Assembly (NCBI RefSeq): GCF_033115175.1
Contig: NC_084827.1
Coordinates: 177,693,401-177,757,400, forward strand
DNA length: 64,000 nt
Reading direction: 5' to 3'
Source of the DNA: Lepus europaeus
Taxonomy: Eukaryota; Chordata; Mammalia; Lagomorpha; Leporidae
Shown: piece after piece, positions 51,226 through 63,861 of the stretch
Layout: each line of letters starts with the position of its first letter
Numbering within the stretch: position 1 is the stretch's first letter
Notes under the pieces: model-generated
The model's input: only the letters and a program-made list of their open reading frames with translations
Database searches by the model: none
What the model was told of the DNA's origin: nothing
Position numbers and translations under genes: made by a program

Positions 51226-52370
51226 ATTGTATAGCTTTCTGTACATGCAGGCTGTGTGGTATGTATCATCCCACATGTGGTCCAAAGTAGACAGACGGCT
51301 AGTGAGAAGAATGGCTACATATTAAACTAAAAATAAAATGAACGAACTATTTTCCTAAAAGATTAAAAGAATGAGGAGGAGGAGGTACTAGACCAGAGAG
51401 GTGTGGAGAGGTGTGGCGGGTGGGGAATCCAGGGGCTGACAGGGTGGTGTGGTTGGAGCTAGCGAGAGCCACAGAGCCTTGGAGTGTGAGCTGGAGCCTG
51501 TGTTAGGGAGGTGGTTACTTTAAGGTTTTTGGAAGGGGCCAGTCAAGTCTGAGTTGAGAAGCCAGCCCTAGCTGTGCTGTGGTTGCTCCAGTGGACGCTG
51601 GCTGACCTGTGTGGGAGAGCTGATGGCAGCCTGGTCCTGGGCTGCGGCTCTGGAGATGGAGAGGCGCTCTGGCGCGACAGAGCTGGGAGGAGGCTGGGAG
51701 TTGGGAAGGGAGCTTTGTGGCGTGCTGAGCTGGATGCTGCCGCTCTGCTCCAAGCTGACGACCGGTTTGGGAGCTTTGCTGCGCCTTTGTCTGCTTCATG
51801 CCGTCTAGGACCCTGTTCTCAGCTGCCCCAGCTTACAGGTGAGTGAACCGGGTGCGGCAGCAAGGCGGCTCTCCAGGTGCCATGAAGCCGCTGGTCTCGG
51901 TGTGCCAGACCTCTGTCCTGCTCAACCTGACAGTCCTGTGGCAGCAGGGGGATCATTCTGCGAGCCCAGAAGTGGGGCAGCGTCACAGTGGGTCAGGTCC
52001 GTCAGACGCAGGGCCCTTGGCTTTTAGGAAGTGGGCTGAGGAGGAGGACCAGTCTGAGGACCCGTGGCTGGCAGAGGTTGGGGGGCTGTTGAGATGCCCG
52101 GCAAGAGGCAGGTCCCCACGATTTCAGCACTGCAGAGTGCCTCAGCCCCCTCGGCAGCGTGCGTCTCCTGGAGGAAGGGCGTTTTCCCACACGCAGGGCC
52201 GTTTGTAACTTTCTGGTATCTAACATCCACATCACTTTTAGATTTCCCCACCTGAACCAAAAATGCCTTTTATGGCCTCACTTTTGGGAACCAGGTACCA
52301 ATCATATTTTGTGTATTTTATTTGGTTGTTGTATCATTTTAGCTTTTTCTTTCTTCCTCCAATAATTGGG
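51226..52370. other. Non-repetitive, GC-richer island inside intron 1
   Basis: 51380-52210 is GC-richer than its surroundings and lacks C-SINE or L1 wording. A splice-donor-like TACAG/GTGAGT lies at 51838/51839. No recognised coding sequence. Confidence 0.35.
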
Positions 52371-52376
52371 AAAAAC

Positions 52377-52670
52377 TTTTTTTTCCTTTTATTTGAGAGG
52401 CAGAGAAGCAGCGAGAGTGAGCTTCATCCACTGGTACATTCCCTAAATGCTGGCATGGCCAGCCGAAGTTTTGAAGCCAACTCAGGTCTCCATCGAGGTC
52501 TCCTGTGGAATGGGTAGAATGGGCTGCAGGAATGCAGTTACTTGAGCCATCGCCCCTCCCCCCAGGGTCTGCATTGGCTGGAAGCCAGAATCAGCAGCTG
52601 GGGTCAGACTTGGGAGCTGTGATGTGAGGCAGGTGTCTTCAGAGCTGGGCTGAACACATGTGCCCGTCTT
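52377..52670 (-). mobile_element. C-SINE, old
   Basis: Minus, decayed: TTATTTGAGAGGCAGAGAAGC, TCAGGTCTCCATCGAGG. Confidence 0.65.
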
Positions 52671-53139
52671 CAGTTTCTAACTAAAGAAGCTGCCTTCCCA
52701 GACCTTTGGCCCCTGCCTTCCGCGTGACGGTGTTTTGAGGAGACTAGGGCAACTGTCTCGTAAAGTCTCTGGATTTGCCTGATGGTTTCCTTGCGGTTTC
52801 TTTTACATTGTTATATTCTCTGTGTTTCCTGTAAACTGGAAGTGAGACATCTCAGCGACTTGATTATGTTCAGGCTGACGTTTTGGACAGATCTCCTGGA
52901 TACGGGGTGCTCTGTACTCTGTTCTGCATTCCTTCAGACAGGCACGTCCTGTCAGCGGGCCCCCTCTGCTCTGTTCTCACCTGGTTTGTATGAGGTCACC
53001 AGATCTTTTCATTGGAGACCTGGGTTCTCCTTTACAATCAGGAGTAATCTGTGAATTGATTCCTGAACACTGGGCAAATACCCTTTTCTCTATTTTTTCA
53101 TGATTTTCAGCATTCATACAGAATATTAGCTTGAATCAA

Positions 53140-53445
53140 TTTAAGAAATGTAAAAGTTTTATTTGAGAGTCAGAAAGTGAAAGAGAGGCAGGCAGGGTAC
53201 CCATATGCTGATTCATTCCAAAAATGTCTCCAAAGGCACAGGCTGTCCTGGGCTGGCCTGAAGCTGGGAGTGGGGGACTCACTCCAGGTCTCCCATGTGG
53301 GTTGGAGCCACCCCATTACTTGAGCCATCCTTGGTACCCCTCAGGTCTGCACTAGGAGGAAGCTGGTGATGGAGATGGAACCGAGGCATGAGGTGGATAT
53401 GGGTATTTTAACTGGTGTCTTAACTCCAACAGCCACCCCCTTCCC
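53140..53445 (-). mobile_element. C-SINE, old
   Basis: Minus: AAGTTTTATTTGAGAGTCAG to TTAACTCCAACAGCCACCCC. Confidence 0.75.
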
Positions 53446-54167
53446 CGCCCCGGCCATTCTGTCATTTGCTCCACATTTATTTATCTATTGGTATAGTTTT
53501 CTGTTAAAGATGTTTTGTCATTTTAACTGGGGAAGGACTTCCTTCCGCTGAATTGCCAATTTTACGAGTAAGGATTCTGTATAGTAGTCATTTCCAGTGG
53601 GGGCACATATTTTCTGTTTTTCTGTCACTGTGGATTCATGACCACTCTCATTCCTGTCGTGAGGTTAGCTTCACGCCCCCTCCTGGAGTTCCTTTCCCCT
53701 TGTTTTCCCAGGAAGCCCTCACCCTTGCAGCCGGGTTGGAGGGCTTGTCTGTCGTTGCTGCCCATCTTTTCCTCTTCAGAGTGGAGCTCCAGAGCCGGGT
53801 TCCAGGGCAGAGGGGTTGGCTGGTCCACAGTGTGACACTGCCTTCTCCCTCCTGTGCCTGGACAGGAGGCCTCGTGGCTTCCACACATCAGGCTGGTGGT
53901 CTTTCCTTTCCTTTTTCTCGGGCTGGAGTAGATTTTGGGTTGTACTGGCCGCTTCAAGTTGGGGTGGAGGGCTGTCAGGAAAGTGTCCGTCACCGCTACC
54001 TCTCCTGTTGCGTCCCTGTCTTGCTGTGCTTCGGGCTGCTGTGTTTGTAAGTCGGGTAGTGGGTCCTCACCGCTGTGCTCCCCACCCTGTCCCGCGGTTC
54101 TGTGAGCCTCTCAGCTGTGTCTTTTCTCAGCCAGTGATGCTTTCTGCAGAGTGTATCTTTTAGTTGG
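53446..54167. other. DGKD intron 1, unassigned
   Basis: T-rich sequence without a recognised element. Confidence 0.4.
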
Positions 54168-54463
54168 AATTTTAAAAATTCATTCATTTGAAAGGCAGAG
54201 AGAGAGATGGAGATCAATCTTCTATCTGCTAGGTCACTCCCCAAGTAGTCACAGCAGCCAGGGCTGGGCCAGGCCACAGCCAGCAGCCAGGAACTGCATC
54301 CAGGTCTCCCACACGGGTGGTGTGGCAGGGCCCACGTGCTAGGGTCATCCTCTGCTGTGGAAGTGGACTGGAAGTGGAGCAGTCAGGACTCGAACCTGCG
54401 CTCCCATATGGCATGCTGGCATTGCAGGTGGCAGCGTACCCTGCTACACCACAGCGCCTGCCT
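54168..54463 (-). mobile_element. C-SINE
   Basis: Minus: TTCATTCATTTGAAAGGCAG to CTACACCACAGCGCCTGCC. Confidence 0.88.
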
Positions 54464-55618
54464 CTTTAGTTAGATTTTAATCCTGCCTGACGTGCTGACT
54501 TTTGTTTCCTTTTCTGGGCCTGCGTCTTAGCTCGTCTTTTAATTTCATTCTGTTCTCATTTTGGTGCTCCCTGTCCTTTAAAAAATGTTTGATTTTAATT
54601 GATTAATAGAGACAGTGTCGTCTGTGCTAACCACAAGAAGCACATATTTTCTGAAATGGTCTTTAGTTTCCTGTAATTACTCATTTCAGAAGGACTTTCT
54701 GGCATATTTTTCCTTCAGCCTCCCAACCTCCCTGTTTTTGGTTTAACTTATTGGTCCTTGAGTGGCGGTTGCCAGTCTGTGGGGTTAGCTGCCATTAGCT
54801 GTGCTCTTGGCTGTTGGAAGGTTGGTTGTAGGGTGGTCAGCCACAGGCCTGGGGCTGTGTCTCCTCTGTTCTTGCATGGGCTCTTCCTGGCCTCTCTCCG
54901 ATTCCTGTTCTTCAATGGAGACTGAGTGTCTCTGTGGGTGGTTTGAGTTCACCTGCCACCCACTTCTGGCTGGCTGTGCTCTTGCGTGTTGGAGGGTACA
55001 GGGGGTCTGGGTCAGGGCTGTGATGGCTAGGTGCTCCTCTGCCTGCAGGATGGCCATTTGTCCTGGTGGAAAGATGGGAGAGAGCCCTCTTTCTTTGAAA
55101 CTTACCATTCCAGCCATTTTAAAAGTGTATAATAAAGTGGATTTAAGCATATTAATGTGCAGCTACCTACTTCTGGAACCTCATTATCATCTGCATGGCG
55201 ATCCCTTCCCCATTATGCAGGAATTTGTTCCTCCCCTCTCCCAGGCTGCTTTCCCTCGCTGTGGCTTTGCCTGTCCTGGATATTTCATATAAATGGAGTT
55301 GTATAATGCACGACTTGTTGTGACCTGGTATCATTCACTTAGCTCATCTACATTGTAGCATGTTTTGACTGTATTTATTCTTCTTGTTGTTACTGAGTAA
55401 TATTCCATTGTTTGTATCACATCTTGTTTACCACTGGTCTGGACATCATTCTTCCTGGTGTTCATCTTTCCCTCGTTTTCCCAGGTAAGCTCCGTCATCC
55501 TGGCTGTTTGGTGTGGAGGCAATAACTTTTAGCTATTGTGAATACAGTTACTTTGATCATTCATGTCCAAATTACTGTTTGAATACCTGTTTTCAGTTCT
55601 TAAAAATAGTTTTAAGAG

Positions 55619-55915
55619 GGTGGGTATTGGGGGCAGCAGATTAAACCACTGCTTGCAATACTAGCGTCCCATATCAGAGTGCTGGTTCAAGTCCAGACTG
55701 CTTGCTGTGCATCCCGCTAATGCATCTTGGGAAGCAGTGGGTGATGGATCATGTGCTTGGGTCCCTGCCACTCATATAGGAAAACAAGATGAGGTTCTGG
55801 GCTTCGGGCTGTGGCCTGGTCCAGCCATAGCTGTAGCAAGCATTTGGGGGGTGAACTAGCAGATGGAAAAACCAATCTTTCTTCTCACTTTCTTAAGTAG
55901 ATAAAAATGCTTGAA
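55619..55915 (+). mobile_element. C-SINE, older
   Basis: GGTGGGTATTGGGGGCAGCAG to TTCTCACTTTCTTAAGTAG, inside the L1. Confidence 0.75.
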
Positions 55916-55921
55916 ACATTT

Positions 55922-56176
55922 TCTCTGTGTTCATTTATTTGAAAGAGAGACAGCCAGGGCTGGGTTAGGCTGAACCTTGGAGCTATGAACTCTTTGGGAT
56001 CCCCCATGTGGGTGGTAGGGACCTAACTACTTGGACCATCACCTGCTGCCTCTCTGTATGTGCTTTGGCAGGAAGCTGGAATCCGGAGTGGAGCCAGGAC
56101 TCTAACTCAGGCACTCCGATATGAAATGCGGATGTCCCAAGCAGTGTTTTAACTGTAAGACCCAACTCCTGCCCTG
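55922..56176 (-). mobile_element. C-SINE, older
   Basis: GTTCATTTATTTGAAAGAGAG to TAAGACCCAACTCCTGCCC, directly after the plus copy. Confidence 0.75.
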
Positions 56177-56649
56177 AATCTTCTGGGTGGACTTGCTGGA
56201 TAATTCTAATTCTGTGCTTGGTTTATTGAGGAACTGCCAAACTGGCTTCCACAGTGGCTCTACCACTTTACATTCCCACCACCACTCTGCAAAGATTCCA
56301 GTTTTCCAGCTTGTAAATGTTTGTTCTTTTGACAAAGCCATCCTGGAGGATGGGGAACGATGTCTCACTGTAGTTTTACTGAGTTTCTCTAAAAACTCAC
56401 AATGTTGAGCATCTTTCCATGTGGTTGTTGCTGTCTGTATATCTGCTTTGGAGAAATGTCTGTTCAACTCTTTTGTCCTTTTTAAAATTGAGTTGTCTTT
56501 GTACCTGAGTTGTAAGAGTTTTTCACATTTTCTGGATGCCAGACTCTTGCTAGGTACATGATTTACAAACATTTTCTCTATTTCTGTGGCTTATTTTTCC
56601 AGTATTTTGTTAATGTCCTTTGAAGCAGAAAATTTTAATTTTCCTTTTT

Positions 56650-56963
56650 TAAAGATTTATTTATTTATTTGAAAAAGTTACAGGAAGGAAGAGACAGAGA
56701 GGGATTGATGTTCCATCTGCTAGTTCACTTCCCAGATGGCTGCAACAGCCAGTGCTGGGCCACGCCAGAGCTAGGAAGTTCATACAGGTCTTCCACATGG
56801 GTGCAGGGTTCCAGACATTTGGGTCGTCTTTCACTGCTTTTCCCAGGCACATTAGCAGAGAGCTGGAGCAGAAGTAGAGCAGCTGGGACGTGAACCAGCA
56901 CCCACATGGCATGCCAGCCTTGCAGGTGATTGCTTTACCTGTTACGCCACAGTGCCAGCTTCC
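56650..56963 (-). mobile_element. C-SINE
   Basis: AAGATTTATTTATTTATTTG to ACGCCACAGTGCCAGC, inside the L1. Confidence 0.9.
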
Positions 56964-57110
56964 TAATTTACACTTCCGTTCTGAGAGTTTTATTGTTTTA
57001 CCCCCGGGGTTTGATCCATTTTGAGTACTTTCAGTATGTGGTGTGAGGTTGGATTCCAAGTTCATTTTTTCATACATGCTCCCTGGTTGTCTCAGCGTCA
57101 GCTGTGGTCT

Positions 57111-58120
57111 GCCTCTCTTGAGCTGGAGAGACAGCCCGGTGGTATTCAGAGCAGGCAAAGAGCTAGCTGCTCAGGAGAGGCCGGTGACGTTGCCCTGGTG
57201 GATAGGCCTCAACAGAGTTCGTCATAGAGTTCTTCTAAGAATGGCCAGGAGAACTTTCGCTGCCTTAGAGCTCTTCCACATTCCTGCTTTGAGAAGATGG
57301 ACTTGATTCAGATCTTTTCATAGTGTGGTTAAACTTGGAAGTAACGCAGCCCTGTTTCATGGTCTCCATATTTGAACTCTGATGCCAGTGGTCAAGTGCT
57401 CTGAAGCTTTCTCAGAGTGAGTCTGGGAAATTGTTTGTATACTTAAAGAGGGCAAGTGAAACTCAGAATTCTCTAAGTGTATTTTTACATCGAATCTGTA
57501 TTTCGTATGAGCTGGTTTATTGCTGTTTACAGAAACCCCTTGGTATGTGAATAACTAAAAAAAACCCACACACTCTTGACCCCAATCCATTGGTGGATTT
57601 CCTGTCCTGAGGAAATAATCTTAAAAATGAAAAAAAAAAAAAAAAAAAAAAAAGACACAGAAAACACATGTTTGGATCATTAAATTAAATAAAAAAGAAA
57701 CCTCAGTGTCAAAGTCCAGGTTAAAAACAAACCCAGCAAAGCACTCCTGTTTACCGAACGAGCAGTGCTGATAGCTGACAGTTACTGCCTGCTGGGCCCG
57801 TGTGGGCTGGTGCCAATGTGTGAAGGTAGCTGTGAGGTGACTGTGGCGCCCGGGCACCACACAGCGGGAAAGTGTCAGGGTGCTCTGACCTGCGTGCCGC
57901 CTGTGCAGCCAGCTGTCCAGGTAATTCAGGATGGCAGTACCGTGGACGGCACCTTGTGGTGTTGGGGAAACAAAGGGGCAAAGCCGTGTTATACTGAGTG
58001 CATTTCATCTCTGGAAAACACCTGCAGAGATGGAGGAAGGTTCCAAGGGGTGTTGGATTGTGTTGGGTGGGGGAATTGGATTGGTTTTACTTTTTGTTTT
58101 GTTTTTAAAGACTTATTTTG
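57111..58120. other. DGKD intron 1, unassigned
   Basis: Contains an A run of about 25 bases at 57629-57653; otherwise nothing recognised. Confidence 0.4.
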
Positions 58121-58722
58121 TTGGCTGGTGTTGTGGTGTGGTGGGTTAAGCCACTGCCTGCGACTCTGGCATTCCATCAATATGCTGGTTTGAGATCCTA
58201 CTGCTCCACTTTTTTTTTTTTTTAAATTTGAGAGGCAGAGTTACAGACAGTGAGAGGGAGAGACAGAAAGATTCTTCCATCCGCTGGCTCAGTCCCCAAA
58301 TGACCTCAGCAGCTGGAGCTGGGCTGATCTGAAACTGGGAGCCAGGGGTTTCTTCCAGATCTCCCACCCAGGTGCAGGGGCCCAAGCTCTTGGGCTATCT
58401 TCCACTGCTTTTCCAGGTCATAGCAGAGAGCTGGATCGGAAGAGGAGCAGCCGGGATTAGAACCAGTGCCCATATGGGATGCCAGTGCTACAGGCAGAGG
58501 ATTAACCTACTGTGCCACAGCTTCGGCCCCACTGCTGCTCCACTTTCGATCCAGCTCCCCGTTACTGCGTCTGGGAAAGCAGTGGACCCCTGCACCCATG
58601 TGTGAAACCGGAAGAAGCTCTGGGCTCTTGGCTTCGGCCTGGCCCATCACCGGCTTTTGTGGCCATTTGGGGAGTGAACCAGCAGATGGAAGATCTCTCT
58701 CTCTGTAACCCTGCCTTTCAAA
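58121..58722 (+). mobile_element. C-SINE split by another SINE
   Basis: Plus copy: head GGCTGGTGTTGTGGTGTGG to 58205, resuming at about 58533 (TGCTCCACTTTCGATCCAGC) to CCCTGCCTTTCAAATATTTC. Confidence 0.9.
58206..58530 (-). mobile_element. C-SINE nested in another SINE
   Basis: Poly-T, AATTTGAGAGGCAG to GTGCCACAGCTTCGGCCCC. ACTGCTCCAC on the left recurs as ACTGCTGCTCCAC on the right. Confidence 0.9.
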
Positions 58723-58729
58723 TATTTCA

Positions 58730-58915
58730 AATATTCTTCCAGATCTCTCATATAGGTGCAGGGACCCAAGCACTTGGGCCATCCTCCGCTGATTTCCCAA
58801 GCACATTAGCAAGGAGATGGATCAGAAGTGGAGCATCTGGGCCTCGAACCGGCACCCATATGAAATGCCGGCATTGCAGGCATTGGTTTAACCCGTTATG
58901 CCATAATGCTGCTCC
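58730..58915 (-). mobile_element. C-SINE head half
   Basis: Minus, lacks the tail: TCTTCCAGATCTCTCATATAGG to TTATGCCATAATGCTGC. Confidence 0.75.
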
Positions 58916-59723
58916 CTGGTTTTCCATCTACTTCCTTACATTAGAACACGTCTTTTATAACACACACAAGTGTAAGATGGTACTTGTCAGGTGAAGAGAG
59001 CTGGTGTAGGCCTGGCTGTGACTGGTACTGTCTGACTGAGGACGGGCCAGGTACTCTGCTGGTTAAAGATGGAGAGGAGTCTGCCCTCTGTGCTGTCGCT
59101 TTCCAAACACGGTTGGCAAAGGTAGAACTGTTGGGGATCAAAGAAAATGGAGCTCAGGGAGCTGGATAGACTAAAGGACATGACCGGTAAGACATAGGAT
59201 TACATTTAATAATATCCTAGTAACTGTGTACATTGCATGGGGCAGTGTGGTATGTTCCTCTTCGTTTAGACTTTTAACTCCTATGTTGAAAATAAAGCTA
59301 AATTTATCTAAGCAGAGAGTTCAAGGTCTTGATATAAATAGGATATAGTTTAGCCTGACATTCAAACTATTTGATGTCAGCTTTTTCTCATGCATGTTCA
59401 TAATTATGCCAGTATCCTTAGCGTTTGAATAAATGGACTAGACAGGGCATAGAGAAATAAAACACTGAGTAAAAGCATATCTAGTCACAGTCTGTTGTTA
59501 TTTGGAAAAGTAGGTTATTAAATAATGTGTGTATTATACAGCCCCACTTTCCTGTTCTGTTTACATATTTGAAAGCAGACTGGAAGTGTTCTCGCTCAGA
59601 ATTTGAGTAGTAGATGTTAGCAGTGGAGTCTGGGTGTTTGCATGGAAATGAAAGCAACTTCCAGCCAAAAAACTGGCCAAGAGTTGGGCTGTGTAACACA
59701 GGGTTTGGTTTCCACATAATCTC
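58916..59723. other. DGKD intron 1, unassigned
   Basis: No recognised element. Confidence 0.4.
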
Positions 59724-60052
59724 TCTCTCTCTCTTAAAGACTTATTTATTTACTTGAAAGTCAGAGTTACACAGAGAAAGAGAGGCAGAGAGAGAGAGAG
59801 GTCTTCGATCCACTGGTTCACTCCCCAATTGGCTACAGTGGCTGGAGCTGTGCTTATCAGGAGCCAGGAGCTTCCTCTGGGTCTTCCATGCGGGTGCAGG
59901 GGCCCAAGGACTTGGGACATCGTTCACTGCTTTCTCAGGCCATAGCAGAGAGATGGATTGGAAGTGGAGCAGCTGGGACTCGAACTGGCACCCATATGGG
60001 ATGCTGGCACTGCAGGCAGTGGCTCCAACCGCTACGCCACAGCATCGGCCCC
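59724..60052 (-). mobile_element. C-SINE
   Basis: Minus copy; perfect 13-bp duplication TCCACATAATCTC at 59711-59723 and 60053-60065. Confidence 0.95.
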
Positions 60053-60539
60053 TCCACATAATCTCAAGATGGGTGAGGGGTCAGTTGGTAGAACAGTGCC
60101 CTGGGGAGAGGACAGTGGATGAGAACGCTGGGCTCGGGTGCCTGTGTCAGGGCTGCTCTCAGGTGGTTTCCACCGTGCACCACCTTCTGAGTGGGATCAG
60201 TAGGCCAGGAAGCCTGCAAGGCTGCTCTTGGCTCAGGCAGCACTGGCGTCAGGCCCTGGTGTGTTTCCTTGACTTGAGAGCTGCCAAAGCACCCGTGTGC
60301 ACCTCTCTGGCAGCTTTGAAACAACTTATGGAAATTTCCAGACAGACAAATAGAGGAGTTACGTTAATCAAGTTAGGTTGTATCTTTCTTGCTTCATGTG
60401 TCCTCTCCCCTTCGCCACCAACCCCAGGTCCCCCCCCCCCCCCCATTTCTGAGTATTTTAAGTAAATCCTTATGGTACTTTTTACTTTGTAAAGTACCCT
60501 CTGCAGAGTGCAGTTTCCTTAAAGGTCAAGGGTTGTGTC

Positions 60540-60606
60540 CCTTTCATCATTGCGTTCCCATCAGTGCTCGGCACTGGAGTGTTCAATAAATATTTGTTGA
60601 AACCCA
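60540..60606 (+). mobile_element. MIR or L2 tail fragment
   Basis: AGTGCTCGGCACTGGAGTG and TTCAATAAATATTTGTTGAA match the shared 3' end of MIR and L2. Confidence 0.55.
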
Positions 60607-61399
60607 GAGTGATTTCATTCCATGGCTTTTCTTGTATAGGTCTCGTGGAAGCCAGGGGAGTTCGTCCTCCTTCACGAGTATGGGTGGGGTGTGTGTACCA
60701 GGGGAAATTGCTCCTGTTGTGGGCTGAGGCTGGGCCGCCCAGTGGACTTGAAATCACCCCTAGAAAGAAGATGGTCATGGCTACAGTTGAGTCTCAGCTT
60801 GTGAAGACAAAAATAATGGGAAGGAAATCTTCCCTAAACGTGGCTTGTCTTCATTTGATGCAGAAGCGTGGAGAGAGTTTAGCTCAGACAAACTCTGGAC
60901 CTCAGTTCGGTCATGCATAAAAGGAGCGGTGACTTCACAGGGAAGTGCGGGTTGAGTGGGATGCAGACAGCTCTGGCCACACCGTGGGTGCTCACGTGCC
61001 TGGCTGTGCCTGTCTTCTCTGCCCGTCTTCCTGTGGGATGGGCGTCTTCTCTGTGCTTCCCTCAGGAGGATCGCTGTGCGGGTCGGATGGTGGGTGGTCC
61101 TTAGAAAGGGCTTAGATGTGGGCCTGGGGCAAGGCTCTCCTGAGTAATACTGCTGCGGAGACTGTCCTGCCTGGGAGTCCTTTATAGCATCCGGTGTGTT
61201 CCTATAGGGCTCTCTGCTTCCTTGTTTTCCGTGCCTAGAGGTGACCGTTTAACCAGCTTTATGACTTTATTCTTTTGATTTATCCTACCATTCTTTTTTT
61301 GAGTGTTTTTATATTAGTTTATCCCTCTGTACCATGTGGGAGATTACTTCCAAAACCCTGAGGACTGACTCTACAGTTCACTCCCCCCCCCGCCCAGTG
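60607..61399. other. DGKD intron 1, unassigned
   Basis: No recognised element; C run at 61382-61391. Confidence 0.4.
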
Positions 61400-61780
61400 C
61401 CTTCCTTTTTTTCCAGTATCTTTTTTACTTTGCCGTAATCTGGAGGACATTCTATCGCTTATAAAAATATCTTTCCTATTCCTTTCATCATTGTATAGTA
61501 CTCTGTTTTTGGAATGTACCATAGTTTTATTCAACTGCCTGTTGATGGACATCAGGGTTATTTTTGGGTTTTTGCTGGAATAATTTGCAGCAAATAGACT
61601 TGTCAGAACCTCATTTTGTGTTTTGTCAGGATATCTTTTGGGCAAGGTTCCTGGGAGTGGGCTTGCAGGATCAAAGAGTAAATGCATAAATAATCTCGCT
61701 GGATTCTGCCAAGAACTCAGGGGCCGTAGCATCTTGTGGTGCTGTCAGTGCAGTTCGAGGGCCTGTTTCTCACAGCCCTG
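61400..61780 (-). mobile_element. Ancient LINE-1 3' end
   Basis: Reversed L1M-like wording: TTCAACTGCCTGTTGATGGAC, GGCAAGGTTCCTGGGAGTGG, AGGATCAAAGAGTAAATGC. Confidence 0.6.
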
Positions 61781-62547
61781 CCAGTGGCGTGGGCTGCCTC
61801 TCGTTCTGCTGTTTGGTCAGTCTAATGGTGAAGGTAGTATTGGTGTAGTTTTTTAAAAAAATTTTTCCCCAAAGAAACCTTTTATTTAATGAGTACAAAT
61901 TTCATAAATACAACTTGAGGAGTATAGTGATTCTCCCCACCATACCCGCCCTCCCACCCTCACTCCCACCCCACCTCTTCCTCCCTCTCCCATTCCCAGT
62001 CCCATTCTCCATTAAGATTCATTTTCAATTAACTTTATACACAGAAGACAACTCTATACTAAGTAAAGATTTTAACAGTTTGCACATGCACATGCATACA
62101 CAGACTGTTTGGGAACAAGTTTTACAGTTAATTCTCATAATACACCTCATTGAGGACAGAGGTCCTGCATGGGGAGCAAGTGCACAGTGACTCCTGTTGT
62201 TAATTTAATAATTAACACTCTTATGTATGACGTCAGTGATAACCCGAGGCTCTTGACATGAGCTGCCTAGGCTATGGAAGCCTTTTGAGTCTACAATCTC
62301 TGTCAGTATTTAGACAGGGCCATAAGCAAAGTGGAAGTTCTCTTCTCCCTTCAGAGAAAAGTACCTCCTTCTTTGATGGCCCCTTCTTTCTTTACACTGG
62401 GGTCTCAGTCACAGAGATCCTTCATGTAGGACTTTTTTTTTTTTTTTTTTGTCAGTGTCTTGGCTTTCCATGCCGGAAATGCTCTCGTGGACTTTTCAGG
62501 CAGACCAGAATGTCTTAAGGGCTGATTCTCACGTCAGAGGGCTATTT

Positions 62548-62914
62548 TTTTTTAAGAATTATTTTATTTATTTGAAAGAGTTACAAAGAGAGGTAGAGCC
62601 AGAGAGAGAGAGGGAGAGGGGAGAGGGGAGAGGAGAAAAGGGAAAGGGGAGAGGGAGAGGGAGAGGGATCTTCCATTCTACTGGTTCACTCCCCAAATGA
62701 CTGCAATGGCCAGAGCTGATCTGAAGCCAGGAGCTTCTTCTGGGTTTCCTGTGCGGGTGCAGGGGCCTAAGGACTTGAGCCATCTTCTGTTTTCCCAGGC
62801 CATAGCAGAGGGCTGGATTGGAAGAGGAGCAGCTGGGACTCGAACCGGTGCCCATATGGGATGCCAGCACTGCAGGCCAGGGCTTTAACCGGCTTCACCA
62901 CAGCACCGGCCCAC
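62548..62914 (-). mobile_element. C-SINE with GGGAGA tract
   Basis: Minus copy in the L1; purine tract 62600-62668. Duplication AGAGGGCTATTT (62536-62547) and AGAGTGCTATTT (62915-62926). Confidence 0.93.
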
Positions 62915-63034
62915 AGAGTGCTATTTAAAGTGTTTGTCATTCTGTGAGTTGGCTGTATGGACTGCTTCCCATGTTGGAACATTCTCTCCTTTTTAACTCT
63001 ATCTATTATTATTACCAGGTACTTGATCTTATTT

Positions 63035-63118
63035 ATATGATCACTTTAACACTTAATACTATCTATATGATCACTTTAACACTTAATAACATTTAATATG
63101 ATCACTTTAACACTTAAG
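63035..63118 (+). repeat. Tandem repeat of about 30 bp, three copies
   Basis: ATATGATCACTTTAACACTTAA occurs three times with short AT-rich spacers, inside the L1 3' UTR. Confidence 0.85.
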
Positions 63119-63494
63119 ATGGCATTTTTACAACCCAGCTTGGGTTCCCATGGCAAGTTTTTAAATTGTACTGGTAGAAGTAAGTCTGTAGGAATGTATG
63201 CAGATCTGAGAAGAATGTCTTTGTTATTTTGATTGGTATCATTGAATCTGTAAAGTGCTTTTGGAAGAATGTACATTTTGATGATATTAATTCTTCTAAT
63301 TCATGAACATGGAAGAATTTTTTTTTTTGTATCTTCTGTTTCTTTAATGTTTTATGATTCTCATAGAGGTCTTTGACATCCTTGGTTAAATTTATTCCAG
63401 AGTACTTTTTTTTTTTTTCTTAAGCTATTGTGAATGGGGTTGATCTTAGAAGCTCTTTCTCAGCCATGACATTGTCTGTGTATACAAAAGCTGT

Positions 63495-63556
63495 TTTTTT
63501 TTTTTTTAAATTTATTTATTTTACTTGAAAGTCAGAGTTACACATAGAGGAGAGGC

Positions 63557-63587
<31 letters not shown>

Positions 63588-63861
63588 TAGAGGGAGAGAG
63601 AGATTTTCCATCTGATGGTTCACTCCCCAGATAGCTGCAATGACCAGAGCTGTGCCCATCTGAAACCAGGAGCCAGGAGCTTCCTCTGGGTCTCCCACAC
63701 GGGTGCAGGGATCCAAGGACTTGGGCCATCTTCTGCTGCTTTCCCAGGCCATAGCAGAGAGCTGGATTGGAAGAGGAGCTGCCAGGACTAGTACCGGCAC
63801 CCATATGGGATGCTGGTGCTTCAGGCCAGGGCTTTAACCCGCTGTGCCACACCGCTGACCC
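63495..63861 (-). mobile_element. C-SINE with GA run
   Basis: Minus copy in the L1: TTTATTTATTTTACTTGAAAG to CTGTGCCACACCGCTGACCCC; (GA)n at 63555-63602. Confidence 0.92.

Larger units (their letters stand above)
55110..57110 (-). mobile_element. Ancient LINE-1 3' end broken up by SINEs
   Basis: Segments 55110-55618, 56177-56649 and 56964-57110 form a reversed L1M-like series: TATTTCATATAAATGGAGTTG, GAGTAATATTCCATTGTTTG, GAGGAACTGCCAAACTGGC, TTACATTCCCACCACCACTC, GGTGTGAGGTTGGATTCC. Confidence 0.75.

Noticed and set aside
51574..51838. Possible DGKD delta-1 first exon ending at the 51838 donor
   Set aside because: In the phase needed to join exon 2 there is a stop codon 11 codons before the donor and no later ATG. 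Kept only as a possible non-coding exon.
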